From NCBI RefSeq assembly GCF_000381925.1, contig NZ_KB907308.1:558001-622000 (forward strand): DNA of 64,000 nucleotides, written 5' to 3'. Of the stretch, positions 9,169 to 18,375 are shown piece after piece. The translations under genes and the position numbers were made by a program. A model generated the notes under the pieces. It worked only from the letters and a program-made list of their open reading frames with translations. It was not told the DNA's origin and did not search any database. Source of the stretch: Nocardia sp. BMG111209 (GTDB lineage: Bacteria; Actinomycetota; Actinomycetes; Mycobacteriales; Mycobacteriaceae). Position 1 is the first letter of the stretch. Every line of letters begins with the position of its first letter.

Positions 9169-10059
9169 TCAGCGCACCCGGCCGGCGGAACCGGTGACCG
9201 GGCAACGAGGGTCGGCCGGCACACCCGCCCAGCTGTCGCGCACCCAGCCGTGGGCGGGATCGTCGCAGAAGGCCATCGAACGCTGCGGCGCCGGACCGGC
9301 CAGCACGTTCAGGTAGTACATCGGATATCCCGGCGCCGCGACGCAGGGACCGTGGTAGCCGCGCGGGATCAGGAACACGTCGCCGTCGCGGACCGCGACG
9401 TTCTCGTCCAGCGACCCGTCGGCGGTGTAGGTCCGGTGCAGCCCGAAACCCGTTGGCGAGGGGGTGATCCCGTCGGGCCCGGCGATGCGGAAGTAGTAGA
9501 TCTCCTCGTTGACCACCTCGCACTCGGTCGCCCGATCGTGCTTGTGCGGCGGATACGACGACCAGTTCCCGTCCGGGGTGATCAGCTCACAGGCATTGAG
9601 CTTGTCGGCATGCTCCCACACCCCCGGCACCCCGAAGTTGGTGACCTGCCGGGTGGCCCGGCCCGCACCGCGAACCTCCACCGGAACCTGTTCGGCCGGA
9701 CCGTATCTCGGCTCGAGCCGGCGCGCACACCGCGCCATGGGCAGGGCGATCTCGGCATCGGCCGCCGCGGTGAGCGCCACCTCGGCATCGCGCGGCACGT
9801 ACGCGAAATCCGTCACGCGTGTGAATACCGAATCGCGCCCGGCCAATTCGAACACCTGCCCGTCCACCCGTACCGTACAACCACCGGCCAGCGGCAGCAC
9901 GAACGCCTCGTACCCACCAGTGTGCACGATACGTTGCTGCCCGGCTGCCAATCGCAGCACCCGCAACCCGGCATAGGTCCATCCGGCCCCCTCCGGCGTC
10001 AGCAACACCGGATCGCCGCCGTCGGCGAGAGTTCCGGCAGGCCGATGCAATGAACTCAT
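9169..10059 (-). CDS. iolB: 5-deoxy-glucuronate isomerase
   Basis: IolB converts 5-deoxy-glucuronate to 2-deoxy-5-keto-gluconate, the step after IolD. The product is 296 residues, of cupin type: it shows the family block SSYPPHKHD with its metal-binding His residues, EEIYYFRI, and the late HGPCVAAPGYPMYYLN segment. Start 10059 (MSSLHRPAG) has GAGG seven bases upstream; longer frames upstream are not conserved-looking. Upstream is a 214-base gap to the Cgl0159-type gene, with no gene seen in it, so a separate promoter is possible. Confidence 0.92.
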   Translation of the reverse strand: MSSLHRPAGTLADGGDPVLLTPEGAGWTYAGLRVLRLAAGQQRIVHTGGYEAFVLPLAGGCTVRVDGQVFELAGRDSVFTRVTDFAYVPRDAEVALTAAADAEIALPMARCARRLEPRYGPAEQVPVEVRGAGRATRQVTNFGVPGVWEHADKLNACELITPDGNWSSYPPHKHDRATECEVVNEEIYYFRIAGPDGITPSPTGFGLHRTYTADGSLDENVAVRDGDVFLIPRGYHGPCVAAPGYPMYYLNVLAGPAPQRSMAFCDDPAHGWVRDSWAGVPADPRCPVTGSAGRVR

Positions 10060-10273
10060 ACCGACCTCACCTCCGGACTCCCGTCCCGATCCAGCCACAC
10101 CCGTTGCAGCCTGGACATTCCGGACGCTGCCCACCGCCGCCGGACCCGCGGCCGAGAACCCGGCCGTCCTGCGAGATCCCGCCCGCGAGCGTACCCGGCA
10201 CACCGGTCTGCCGCCGTCCCACCGGAAGGGCAACCCCGGCGTTGCCACACCCCCGATCCGGTTGCCACCGCCC

Positions 10274-11164
10274 TCACGCTCCCAGCAGCCGGGCGGCCGC
10301 GGCGACCGCGCCCGCGACGTCGCCGTCCGGTGGGTACAGCAGGCTGCGGCCGACGACCAACCCGCGCACCACATCGTGACCGAGCGCTCCGCCCCAGGCC
10401 GCCAGATCGACGGCCGGATCACCGGACGGTGCGCCGCCGAGCAGCAACACCGGCAGTGTGGTCGCGTCGAGGACCGAGATGTCCTCCGGCGCGGGGATTT
10501 TCAGCCAGGTGTGCGCACTGGTGACCCCCAGCCCGGACGCCACGGTGACGGCCCGCTGCAAGGCGGCCGAATCCTTGTGCATCACCAGCGATCCCGCGTG
10601 GTCGCGGCTGTACGGCAGCGGCTCGACCATCGCCATGAGCCCGTGCGCGGCCAACTCCGACACCGCGCGGGCGCAGGCGTGCAGTGTGGGAATGGTCCGG
10701 GCATCCGAATCCACCAGCCGCAGCAGCATTTTGCCGCCGTCGAGCCGGAATCGCACCAGCGATTCGGCGTCGTATCCGGTGAACCGGTCGTCGATCTCCC
10801 AGTCCGCGCCCGCGAGTCCGCCGCGGTTCATCGAGCCGATCACGATCCGGTCGTCCAGCGCCCCGAGCAGCAACAGCTCCTCGACCACGTCCGGCGAACC
10901 GAGCACCCCGTCCACGGCGGGATTGTCGAGTGCGATCAACAAGCGCTCCAACAATGTTCGCCGATCCGCCATCGCCGTCCGGTCCGCCCCGACCCCCAGC
11001 GCACCGCGCGCCGGATGGTCCGCCGCGAGCAGAAACAGCGTGCCCCGCGCGGACAACAGCCGCGACCGCCGCCGCCGATCGGCATACGCCCGCCGCACCG
11101 CCGCCGGCTCCTCCACCCGCACCCGCAGCAGCTCCCGCCACCGCTCACCGGTCAGATACACCAC
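10274..11164 (-). CDS. Cgl0159-type TIM-barrel protein, probable inositol-pathway aldolase
   Basis: About 296 residues, matching the Cgl0159-like (beta/alpha)8 family found in actinobacterial inositol clusters. Class I aldolase features include FLLAADHPARGALGVG near the N-terminus and KMLLRL and TWLKIP with candidate Schiff-base lysines. By position it may cleave 2-deoxy-5-keto-gluconate 6-phosphate, the IolC product, replacing IolJ; that role is inferred from context, since no iolJ is seen in the window. Start is one of two adjacent GTG codons at 11164 and 11161; GGGAGG lies very close upstream, so the true start is uncertain by a few codons. Confidence 0.75.
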   Translation of the reverse strand: MVYLTGERWRELLRVRVEEPAAVRRAYADRRRRSRLLSARGTLFLLAADHPARGALGVGADRTAMADRRTLLERLLIALDNPAVDGVLGSPDVVEELLLLGALDDRIVIGSMNRGGLAGADWEIDDRFTGYDAESLVRFRLDGGKMLLRLVDSDARTIPTLHACARAVSELAAHGLMAMVEPLPYSRDHAGSLVMHKDSAALQRAVTVASGLGVTSAHTWLKIPAPEDISVLDATTLPVLLLGGAPSGDPAVDLAAWGGALGHDVVRGLVVGRSLLYPPDGDVAGAVAAAARLLGA

Positions 11165-11254
11165 ACCTCCCTCGACTCGACCGAATTATGTTCCGGCACA
11201 TCGACTTCACAGCCGACTGCCAGCGATACCGGCCACACCGGAACGCCGGCGACC

Positions 11255-12226
11255 TCACTCACACAGCAGCCCCTCGATCTCGGCGGCGGTGGGCATGGCG
11301 TCGGCACACGCCAGCCGCGAAGCCACCAGGGCCCCGGCCGCATTCGCGTACACGGCGATCCGGTGCGGATCCCAGCCGGCGAGCAGACCGTGGATCAGCG
11401 CGCCGCCGAAGCCGTCGCCGGCGCCGAGTCCGCACACCACCTCGACCCGGCACGGCGGTACCGTCCAGCGTTCGGACTCGGTGGCGACCAGGACACCATC
11501 GGCGCCGCGCTTGACCACCGCCAGCCCGACCCCGCGCGCGAGCAGCCGGTCGGCGGCCTCGTCCGGATCGGCGGTACCGACGGCCACCTGCATCTCGGTC
11601 CGATTACCGACCACCACGGTCACATGGTCGATCATCGCGCCGATCTCGCGCGCGGCGGTCTCGGTATCGGGCCAGAACATCGGCCGGTAGTCGATGTCGA
11701 GCACGGTGTGGGTACGCCGAGCACGGCGGCGCAGCACCTCGTGCTGGGTACCGCGCGCCGGTTCGGCGCTGACACCGGTGCCCGTGACCCACAACAGCGG
11801 CACGGCATCCACCACCTCCCACGGAACATCGGCCGGAGTGAGGGTGAGATCGGGTGCGATGGGCGCGCGATAGAACAGCAGCGGCGGATCCGCGGGCGGG
11901 TTCAGTTCGCAGAACACCACGGGCGTCTGGAGATTCGGCGCGGTCGCCACATGATCGGGCGAGACCCCGAACTCCCGCAACGCGGTTCGCACGTAGTCGC
12001 CGAAGCCGTCGGGGCCGACCTTCGTCAGCACCGCGGTACGCCGGCCCAGCCGAGCGGCGGCCACGGCGACGTTGGTCGCGGTGCCGCCCAGTGACTTCGC
12101 GAAGGTCCGCACCTCCGCCAGCCGCACCCCGCTCTGCTCCGGATACAGGTCCACCCCGACCCGCCCGATCGTCAACGCCTCCGGCAGCCCGCCGAGTTCA
12201 CCCCGCGAACCGCCGAATCCGCTCAC
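11255..12226 (-). CDS. iolC: 5-dehydro-2-deoxygluconokinase (PfkB family)
   Basis: IolC phosphorylates 2-deoxy-5-keto-gluconate using ATP. The 323-residue product is a PfkB/ribokinase: [13 protein letters not shown], the [15 protein letters not shown] signature, and the anion-hole motif [17 protein letters not shown] with the catalytic Asp near residue 265. The GTG start at 12226 overlaps the stop of the upstream ABC ATPase gene by four bases (GTGA), which fixes the start and implies translational coupling with the transporter. It is part of the long minus-strand operon 15136 to 11255 and beyond. Confidence 0.9.
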   Translation of the reverse strand: MSGFGGSRGELGGLPEALTIGRVGVDLYPEQSGVRLAEVRTFAKSLGGTATNVAVAAARLGRRTAVLTKVGPDGFGDYVRTALREFGVSPDHVATAPNLQTPVVFCELNPPADPPLLFYRAPIAPDLTLTPADVPWEVVDAVPLLWVTGTGVSAEPARGTQHEVLRRRARRTHTVLDIDYRPMFWPDTETAAREIGAMIDHVTVVVGNRTEMQVAVGTADPDEAADRLLARGVGLAVVKRGADGVLVATESERWTVPPCRVEVVCGLGAGDGFGGALIHGLLAGWDPHRIAVYANAAGALVASRLACADAMPTAAEIEGLLCE

Positions 12227-13005
12227 GGCCGGACCACCCGCCGCAATTCGTGCTGCAGCGCTTCGAGTTCCGCGCCACCGGCCATCTGCCGGGTCAGCTC
12301 GTTCACATCGATCTCGGACTTCCGATAGGAACCGCACACCGCACCGCGTTCGAGCAGCACGAAGCGGTCGCCGACCGGATACGCGTGGTGCGGGTTGTGG
12401 GTGATGAGCACGACCCCCAGCCCGCGGTCACGCGCCTGCACGACGTAGCGCAGCACCACCCCGGCCTGTTTCACCCCCAGCGCCGCGGTCGGTTCGTCGA
12501 GGATCAGCACCTTCGCCCCGTAGTGGACCGCGCGGGCGACCGCCACGCACTGCCGCTGCCCACCGGACAGCGTGCCCACCGGCTGTTCCAGATCGTCGAG
12601 CTCGATACCCATGTCCGACAACGCGTTCCGGGTCGTGCGCAGCGCGCGGGTGCGATCGAGCAGCCGGATCGGCCCGATCCCCCGGGTGGGTTCGGCGCCG
12701 AGGACGAAATTGCGCCACACGCTCATCAGCGGAACCACCGCCAGATCCTGGTACACGGTGGCGATTCCGCGGTCCAGCGCCGCCCGCGGCGAGGCGAACC
12801 GCACCGCCTCGCCCTCGACCCGCAGTTCACCGGTGTCGTGCCGGTGCACCCCGGCGAGGATCTTGATCAGCGTCGACTTCCCGGCGCCGTTGTCGCCGAG
12901 CACACAGGTGACCTCGCCGGGCTCGACCACCATCGACACATCCCGCAGGGCCACCACGCCGCCGTAACTCTTTCCGACACCGGCGGTTTCGATCAACGGG
13001 CTCAT
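12223..13005 (-). CDS. Sugar (inositol-type) ABC importer, ATP-binding subunit
   Basis: A 260-residue single-domain ATPase of carbohydrate uptake type 2 (RbsA-like N-half). Walker A is [10 protein letters not shown] near residue 37, the signature is [14 protein letters not shown], Walker B is [12 protein letters not shown] and the switch His is in LITHNPHHA. RbsA-type proteins usually have two ATPase halves of about 500 residues in all; this single-domain form is common in actinobacterial and proteobacterial inositol/fructose loci. Start 13005 is set by an ATGA overlap with the permease stop. It works with 13002-14102 and 14117-15121. Confidence 0.88.
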   Translation of the reverse strand: MSPLIETAGVGKSYGGVVALRDVSMVVEPGEVTCVLGDNGAGKSTLIKILAGVHRHDTGELRVEGEAVRFASPRAALDRGIATVYQDLAVVPLMSVWRNFVLGAEPTRGIGPIRLLDRTRALRTTRNALSDMGIELDDLEQPVGTLSGGQRQCVAVARAVHYGAKVLILDEPTAALGVKQAGVVLRYVVQARDRGLGVVLITHNPHHAYPVGDRFVLLERGAVCGSYRKSEIDVNELTRQMAGGAELEALQHELRRVVRP

Positions 13006-14102
13006 CGGCGCACCCTTTCGGCTCGCTTCGCGAAGGCATTGTTCACCAGCACCGCCGCCAGCAGCAGCACGCCGAGGAACAGCATGAACCAGTCGTTGTT
13101 CCAGCGCGCGAACACGATTCCCTGCCGCGCCATCCCGAAGATCAGCGCGCCGATCGACGCCCCGATCACCGAACCGTAGCCGCCGGTGAGCAGGCAACCG
13201 CCCACCACCGCCGCGATGATGTACTGGAACTCCAGTCCCACCCCCTGATTCGCCTGGACCCCGGCGAACCGCAGGACGTTCATCGAGCCGACGATCCACG
13301 CCGCGCCCGCCGTGGTCATGAACAACAGGATCTTCGTGCGCACCGCCGGCACGCCGACGGCCCGCGCGGCGGACAGCGAACCGCCCACGGCGAAGGTCCG
13401 ATTGCCGAATCGGGTGCGCAGCAACACCACTGCCGCGATCGCGGTGAGCGCCAGCCACCACAGCACCGAGGACTGGTACCGGGTGCCGCCGATGTCGACG
13501 GTGGAGGCGAATACCGAACCGGCCGAGGAGTATCCGGCCGCCGACCGCATCCCCGAGACCTGCACGGTGCCGGTGATCTGCCGGGTCACCCCGAGGTTGA
13601 TCCCCTGCAGCGCGAGGAACGTGCCGAGCGTGACGATGAAACTCGGTAGTCCCGTACGCATCACGAGCCAGCCGTTGAGCGCGCCGACGGCCAGCGCGAA
13701 CAGCAGCGACACCACCAGCGCGGGCCACACGTTCCACCCCCAGCGCGTCGCGAGCAGCGCGGTGACCAGCGCGGTGGACGCGGTCATCACACCGGCGGAC
13801 AGATCGAATTCACCGCCGATCATGAGCAGCGCCACCGCCACCGCCATGATCCCCAGCGTGGACGCGTCGTCGAGCCAGGTGGCCACGCCGAGCGCGCTGA
13901 GGAATCTGCCGGTGGCGAGCGAGAAGAACGCGAAGACCAGCAGCGCGCCGAGCGCGGCGCCGATCTCCGGCCGCACCAGCAGCCGGTGCAACAGTCCGCG
14001 CCGCGGCGGTGTCGACGAGCCGCGCGACGGCGGTTCCGACGAGCCGCGCGACGGCGGTTCCGACGAGCCGCGCGGCGGCGGTGTCCCGGTAGCGGAGACC
14101 AT
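13002..14102 (-). CDS. Sugar ABC importer, permease subunit (RbsC family)
   Basis: 366 residues, with eight or more predicted membrane segments, of the ribose/xylose/inositol permease family. The segment [13 protein letters not shown] is the family motif, and [17 protein letters not shown] follows. The N-terminal 35 residues before the first membrane span are an unusual Ser/Pro/Arg/Glu tail made by a short DNA repeat (14014-14085). Its stop overlaps the ATPase start (ATGA). It forms the membrane channel of an importer whose substrate is inferred to be myo-inositol or a relative from the surrounding iol genes. Confidence 0.88.
   Translation of the reverse strand: MVSATGTPPPRGSSEPPSRGSSEPPSRGSSTPPRRGLLHRLLVRPEIGAALGALLVFAFFSLATGRFLSALGVATWLDDASTLGIMAVAVALLMIGGEFDLSAGVMTASTALVTALLATRWGWNVWPALVVSLLFALAVGALNGWLVMRTGLPSFIVTLGTFLALQGINLGVTRQITGTVQVSGMRSAAGYSSAGSVFASTVDIGGTRYQSSVLWWLALTAIAAVVLLRTRFGNRTFAVGGSLSAARAVGVPAVRTKILLFMTTAGAAWIVGSMNVLRFAGVQANQGVGLEFQYIIAAVVGGCLLTGGYGSVIGASIGALIFGMARQGIVFARWNNDWFMLFLGVLLLAAVLVNNAFAKRAERVRR
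14014..14085 (-). repeat. Three tandem 24-base units inside the permease N-terminus
   Basis: Two identical 24-base units (14014-14037, 14038-14061) and a third diverged one (14062-14085) are in frame, and each encodes eight residues of the type SSEPPSRG. It lengthens the cytoplasmic tail of the permease and could vary in copy number by slippage. Confidence 0.85.
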
Positions 14103-14116
14103 GGTCTTCCCGGGCC

Positions 14117-15121
14117 TCAGCGGGTGCCCTGGCCGATGAGCTTGGCGATGGCCTCGACGTTGCCCTTGTCCACGAAGGCCGGTCCGGTCTGGATCGGGGT
14201 GCCGCCGCCGAGCGTATTCGCGTTCGACTTGTACAGCCGCAGCATCACGATCGGCAGATATCCCTGCTCGTACTGCTGCTGATCGATCGCGAACAGCAGC
14301 GTGCCCGCCCGCAGCGCGTCCACCACGTCGCTGTTGAGATCGAAGGTGGCGACCACGGCCTTCGAATGCGCCTCCCCGGCCCCCGCCACCGCCCGCGCGG
14401 CGATCTGCGAGTTCAGCGTGAGCACGGCGTCGATCGCCGGATCGGATTCCAGCGCGCCCTTGATCCGGGCCTGCGCGTCGGTCGGATTGTTGATGTCGAC
14501 CTGGAGGGTGGTGGTGACGCCGAACCCGGTGGTCGCCCCGGCGCAGCGCTGCGCGGCGCCGATATTGCCCGCCTCGTGGATCACGCAGAGCAGCTTGGTC
14601 TTTCCGGCATCCTTCAACCGCTTACCGGCCTGCTGCCCGGCCAGTTCCTCGCTCTGCCCGACATGTCCGATCGCGCCCAGCGCGGCGCTGGCGGATTCAC
14701 CGGAGTTGATGGTGACCACGGGGATCCCGGCGGTCACGGCGTTGCGCACCGACGTCTGCAATGCCTGTGGATTGGCCATCGACACCACCAGCCCGTCGAC
14801 GTGCTGGGCCACCGCGTTGTCGATGAGCTTGGCCTGCTGGGCCGGATCGCCGGAGGCCTGATAGTCGACGTGTACGCCGAGATCCTTACCCGCGGCCTCG
14901 GCGCCGTTCTTGACCACGTTCCAGAACGCGTCGCCGGAGCTGCCGTGGGTGACCACCGCGACATTGTGCAGCGCGCCGGCCGCGGCCGGCGCCGGGGACG
15001 GGGTCCCGGTCTGTGCCGTGGGGGTCTCGGAGGCGGGCCCGCTGCACGCGGCGAGCACCGCGGCGACGGCGATCCAGGGTGCGAGACGTCGCAGGCGGCG
15101 CGGTGTCGACTTCGTTGTCAT
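14117..15121 (-). CDS. Sugar ABC importer, substrate-binding lipoprotein
   Basis: A 334-residue periplasmic-binding protein of the type 1 fold (Peripla_BP_4, as in RbsB and IbpA). The leader has two Arg pairs, a hydrophobic stretch and the lipobox LAAC, so the mature protein is anchored to the outer face of the membrane by Cys about residue 26. Then VAVVTHGSSGDAFWNVVKNGAE and DNAVAQHVDGLVVSMANP are typical of this family. It is first of the three importer genes, 15 bases upstream of the permease. Confidence 0.9.
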   Translation of the reverse strand: MTTKSTPRRLRRLAPWIAVAAVLAACSGPASETPTAQTGTPSPAPAAAGALHNVAVVTHGSSGDAFWNVVKNGAEAAGKDLGVHVDYQASGDPAQQAKLIDNAVAQHVDGLVVSMANPQALQTSVRNAVTAGIPVVTINSGESASAALGAIGHVGQSEELAGQQAGKRLKDAGKTKLLCVIHEAGNIGAAQRCAGATTGFGVTTTLQVDINNPTDAQARIKGALESDPAIDAVLTLNSQIAARAVAGAGEAHSKAVVATFDLNSDVVDALRAGTLLFAIDQQQYEQGYLPIVMLRLYKSNANTLGGGTPIQTGPAFVDKGNVEAIAKLIGQGTR

Positions 15122-15135
15122 GATTTCCTGCTCTC

Positions 15136-16047
15136 CTAGCGATATTCCAGTGGCCGCAGGCCACCGTGCCGCCGATCCGGCGACAGATATCGCAGGCTGC
15201 GCTCGGCGTCACGACTCGGACCGGACGCGGTGTCGCCCGGCGACAGCGTCGTGTCCTGTTCGATCACGTACCAGCCGCGGTATCCGGCGGCCTCGGTGGC
15301 CGCCACGATGGCGGCGAGGTCGACATCGCCGTCGCCCAGCGGCGGATACAGTCCCCGCCGCACGGCCCGGCTGTATTCGATTCGGCCACAACGGATCTCG
15401 TCGGCGAGGTCGCGCCGCACATCCTTGAGGTGCAGATGCCCGATGCGATCGGCCCAGCGCCGGGCCAGCGCCACCGGATCGGCGCCGCCGATGAGCAGAT
15501 GTCCGGTGTCGAGGCACAGGTCGACATCGCTGCCGGCCAGGAAGCGCTCGACCTCGGCCGCCGTCTCCACCTGGGTGCCGACGTGCGGATGCAGAACCGT
15601 GCGCAACCCGTGCGTACCGGCCAGATCGCGGACCGCCGCGGCGGTGTCGATCAGCGCCCGCCAGCCCGCGGCATCGAGCGGGACGCGGGAGTCGTAGCCG
15701 GTCGCGCCGGTGGCGGCGGCCAGGACCAGCACCTCGGCGCCCGCGGCGGCGTACAGCGCGGCGGTGCGGCCCGCGGCGTCCAGGATCGGATCGCGGTCGA
15801 GATGCAGCGGCAACGCCAGGAATCCGCCGACCGCGCTGAGGCCGTACCGCTCCAGCAGGGCCCGGCGCGCGCCGGGATCCTCGGGCAGATATCCGGGCGG
15901 CCCGAATTCGGTGGCCGTGAAGCCCAGCGCCGCCATCTCGGCCAGCACGGTGTGCGCGTCGAGCACGTGGCCCCAGCCGGGGACCTCGCACACTCCCCAG
16001 GAGATCGGCGCGGCGGCGATGCGTAGCGGATGCGGCGTTTCGATCAT
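15136..16047 (-). CDS. TIM-barrel sugar isomerase/dehydratase of inositol locus (IolE/IolH-like)
   Basis: About 303 residues of the AP-endonuclease-2 type sugar isomerase family. The N-terminus has APISWGVCEVPGWG, a motif I associate with IolE/IolH-type proteins; metal ligands are likely in TVLHPHVGTQ, LCLDTGHL, GHLHLKDV and YVIEQD. In the pathway it could dehydrate scyllo-inosose (IolE) or act as IolH; sequence alone does not separate these. I chose ATG 16047, with GGAG seven bases upstream, over an ATG at 16080. It is the first gene of the minus-strand operon and lies just behind the LacI operator. Confidence 0.78.
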   Translation of the reverse strand: MIETPHPLRIAAAPISWGVCEVPGWGHVLDAHTVLAEMAALGFTATEFGPPGYLPEDPGARRALLERYGLSAVGGFLALPLHLDRDPILDAAGRTAALYAAAGAEVLVLAAATGATGYDSRVPLDAAGWRALIDTAAAVRDLAGTHGLRTVLHPHVGTQVETAAEVERFLAGSDVDLCLDTGHLLIGGADPVALARRWADRIGHLHLKDVRRDLADEIRCGRIEYSRAVRRGLYPPLGDGDVDLAAIVAATEAAGYRGWYVIEQDTTLSPGDTASGPSRDAERSLRYLSPDRRHGGLRPLEYR

Positions 16048-16090
16048 CGGAATCTCCGGCCTGTCGATGCCAGCTGACATATCCCCGTCA

Positions 16091-16104
16091 TTGGAGCGCT
16101 CCAA
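16091..16104. promoter_or_regulatory. Perfect palindromic operator for the adjacent LacI regulator
   Basis: TTGGAGCGCTCCAA is a perfect 14-base palindrome, 44 bases upstream of the isomerase start, with the central CG typical of LacI-family sites. A near-identical site lies at 16227-16240. Binding by the product of 16315-17319 is inferred. Confidence 0.7.
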
Positions 16105-16226
16105 CTATGTAACCTGGATCACGCCGGTGTCAAGGGTCGACGCATCCTCGTGAATATGGCCCTCACCTCGGAAAATAAGTCCCTACCTGGGAGAATTCCG
16201 AGAACCGAATGGGGAAGTTCGCCCGA

Positions 16227-16240
16227 TTGGAGCGCTCTAT
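16227..16240. promoter_or_regulatory. Second LacI-type operator in the divergent promoter
   Basis: TTGGAGCGCTCTAT repeats the first operator with two changes in one half-site. The two centres are 136 bases apart, so this copy sits nearer the regulator gene and may serve autoregulation or DNA looping. Confidence 0.65.
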
Positions 16241-16314
16241 TGAACGGCTCGCCGACGGCCGGTAGCGTTGGCCGCCGACGACGCGGGCACCGCAGCACAG
16301 GAGAGGCCGACCCG

Positions 16315-17319
16315 ATGACGCGACCGACGATGGAGGATGTGGCCACCCGCGCCGGCGTCTCCCGCGCGCTGGTCTCGCTCGTCATGCGCGGATCGCCGAA
16401 GGTCAGCGACCACCGCCGCCGCGCGGTGCTGACCGCCGCCGCGGAACTCGGCTACCAGCCGCACGCCATGGCCCGTTCGCTGGCCAGCCGCACCTCCAGC
16501 ATCGTCGGCGTGCTGGTCTCCGACCTGCACAACACGTTCTTCGCCGACGTGGTCGAGGGGATGGACGCCGCCGCGGCGGCGGCGGGCCTGGAACTGATCC
16601 TCACCACCGGCCACCGCAACCCCGCCCGGGAACGCGACGCGCTGCACAGCCTGCTCGGCTTCCGGCCGGGCGGGACCGTCCTGCTGTCGCCGGTACTGCC
16701 CGCGGCGGCCATCCGGCAGGCCGCCGAGCGCTGCCCGGTCGTGCTGGTGTCGCGCACGTCGAGCGCGCCGACGGTCGACACCGTCAACGACGACGGCGAA
16801 TCCGGCGTCGCGCTGGCCGTGGATCATCTTGTCGCGCTGGGACATCGGCGGATCGTGCATCTCGACGGCGGCGCCGCCTTCACCGCGCCGCCGCGCCGCA
16901 AGGGATATCTGGCGGCGATGGACCGGCACGGACTCGAGCCCATGGTGATTCCCAGCGAGCATACCGACGCGGCCGGTGGCGCCGCGGTGCGGCGGCTGCT
17001 GAAGCTGTTCTCCCCCGGCGACTTTCCCACCGCGCTGGTGTGCGGCAACGATTTCGCCGCCGTCGGCGCGATGTCGGCGCTGGAGGAGGCGGGACTGAGT
17101 GTCCCCCAGGATGTTTCGGTGGTCGGCTACGACAATTCGTCGCTGGCCGCGCTGCGGCACATCGCGCTGACCACGATCGACCAGCCGCGGCTGGAGATCG
17201 GCCGCCTCGCGGTCGCCGCGCTGGTCGAGCGATTACGCGCCGAACGCACCCGGCCGGTGCGCCGCCGGGTGCCGCCGGCCCTGGTGGTCCGGGCCACCAC
17301 CGCCCCGCCGTCCCACTGA
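16315..17319 (+). CDS. LacI-family repressor of the inositol locus
   Basis: 334 residues. The N-terminal helix-turn-helix (PTMEDVATRAGVSRALVSLVMRG) and hinge helix (YQPHAMARSLASR) are followed by a periplasmic-binding-like effector domain with the family end motif DVSVVGYDNS. The start at 16315 follows GGAGAGG. It is divergent from the importer and catabolic operon, with two matching palindromes between, so I infer it represses that operon and itself, with an inositol-derived inducer. The next gene, an inositol dehydrogenase-like protein, is 50 bases downstream and probably cotranscribed. Confidence 0.88.
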   Translation: MTRPTMEDVATRAGVSRALVSLVMRGSPKVSDHRRRAVLTAAAELGYQPHAMARSLASRTSSIVGVLVSDLHNTFFADVVEGMDAAAAAAGLELILTTGHRNPARERDALHSLLGFRPGGTVLLSPVLPAAAIRQAAERCPVVLVSRTSSAPTVDTVNDDGESGVALAVDHLVALGHRRIVHLDGGAAFTAPPRRKGYLAAMDRHGLEPMVIPSEHTDAAGGAAVRRLLKLFSPGDFPTALVCGNDFAAVGAMSALEEAGLSVPQDVSVVGYDNSSLAALRHIALTTIDQPRLEIGRLAVAALVERLRAERTRPVRRRVPPALVVRATTAPPSH

Positions 17320-17368
17320 ACCGAGTGCACCGCAAGCCATTCCGAGCCGCTACGGACAAGGAGCGCAC

Positions 17369-18373
17369 ATGACGATGAGGGTGGGTCTCGCCGGTACGGG
17401 CCGCATCGGCACCGCGCACGCGCGGACGCTGAAGGAGTTGCCGGGGGTCGGCGCGGTGGTGCTGACCGATGTCGACGGCGCGCGGGCCCGCGCCACCGCG
17501 GCCGAACTCGGCGTCGACGTCGCCCCGGACCTGGACGCACTGTTCGCCGCGGGCATCGACGCCCTGGTGGTCACCAGCGCCACCGATTCACATCCGGCCC
17601 TGATCATCGCCGCGGTCGACCACGGGGTTCCGGTGTTCTGCGAGAAACCGGTCGCCGCCGATATCGACGGCACCCTGGCGGTACTGCGGCACGTCGAGCG
17701 ATCACCGGTCCCGGTGCAGATCGGTTTCCAGCGCCGATTCGATGCCGGTTATCGCGCGGCCCGCGCGGCGCTGACCGGCGGGGAACTGGGCTGGGTGCAC
17801 TCGCTGCGGGCCACCACGCTGGATCCCGCGCCGCCGCCCGCGGACTATCTCCCCCGCTCCGGCGGTATCTTCCGGGACTGCGGCGTACACGATTTCGACA
17901 GCATCCGCTGGGTCACCGGCCGCGAGGTGACGGAGGTCTTCGCCACCGGAGCCAACCGCGGCGACGCGGCCTTCACCGCCGCCGGCGACGTCGACACGGC
18001 CGCGATACTGCTGACTCTCGACGACGGCACGCTCGCGACGGTCTCCCTGAGCCGCTACAACGGCGCCGGTTACGACGTCCGGCTCGAGGTGCTGGGTTCG
18101 CGCGGAAACATCGTGGCCGGACTCGACGACCGGACCCCGCTGCGCTCGGCCGAACCGGGCGGTGGCTCGCCGCAACGGCCCTATCCGGGTTTCCTGGACC
18201 GATTCGCCGCCGCCTACGCCGCGGAACTGCGCACCTTCCTCGCCGTCGCGGCCGGTGAGCGGGCGAACCCGTGCGGACCCGCGGACGCGCTCGAGGCCTT
18301 CTACATCGCCGAGGCGTGCGAGCGGTCCCGGCGCGAGCACCGCGCGGTGCCGATCGCCGAGGTCCGCCGCTGA
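17369..18373 (+). CDS. iolG: Gfo/Idh/MocA oxidoreductase, probable inositol 2-dehydrogenase
   Basis: 334 residues with an N-terminal Rossmann fold (GLAGTGRIGTAHARTL) and the family motif EKPVAAD containing the catalytic Lys. GGIFRDCGVHDFDSIRW supplies the Asp/His pair seen in inositol dehydrogenases. It would oxidise myo-inositol to scyllo-inosose with NAD+, the entry step of the pathway. AAGGAG lies eight bases before the ATG. Other substrates (scyllo-inositol or another polyol) are possible in this broad family, so the gene symbol rests partly on its place beside iolB, iolC and iolD. Confidence 0.82.
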   Translation: MTMRVGLAGTGRIGTAHARTLKELPGVGAVVLTDVDGARARATAAELGVDVAPDLDALFAAGIDALVVTSATDSHPALIIAAVDHGVPVFCEKPVAADIDGTLAVLRHVERSPVPVQIGFQRRFDAGYRAARAALTGGELGWVHSLRATTLDPAPPPADYLPRSGGIFRDCGVHDFDSIRWVTGREVTEVFATGANRGDAAFTAAGDVDTAAILLTLDDGTLATVSLSRYNGAGYDVRLEVLGSRGNIVAGLDDRTPLRSAEPGGGSPQRPYPGFLDRFAAAYAAELRTFLAVAAGERANPCGPADALEAFYIAEACERSRREHRAVPIAEVRR

Positions 18374-18375
18374 GT

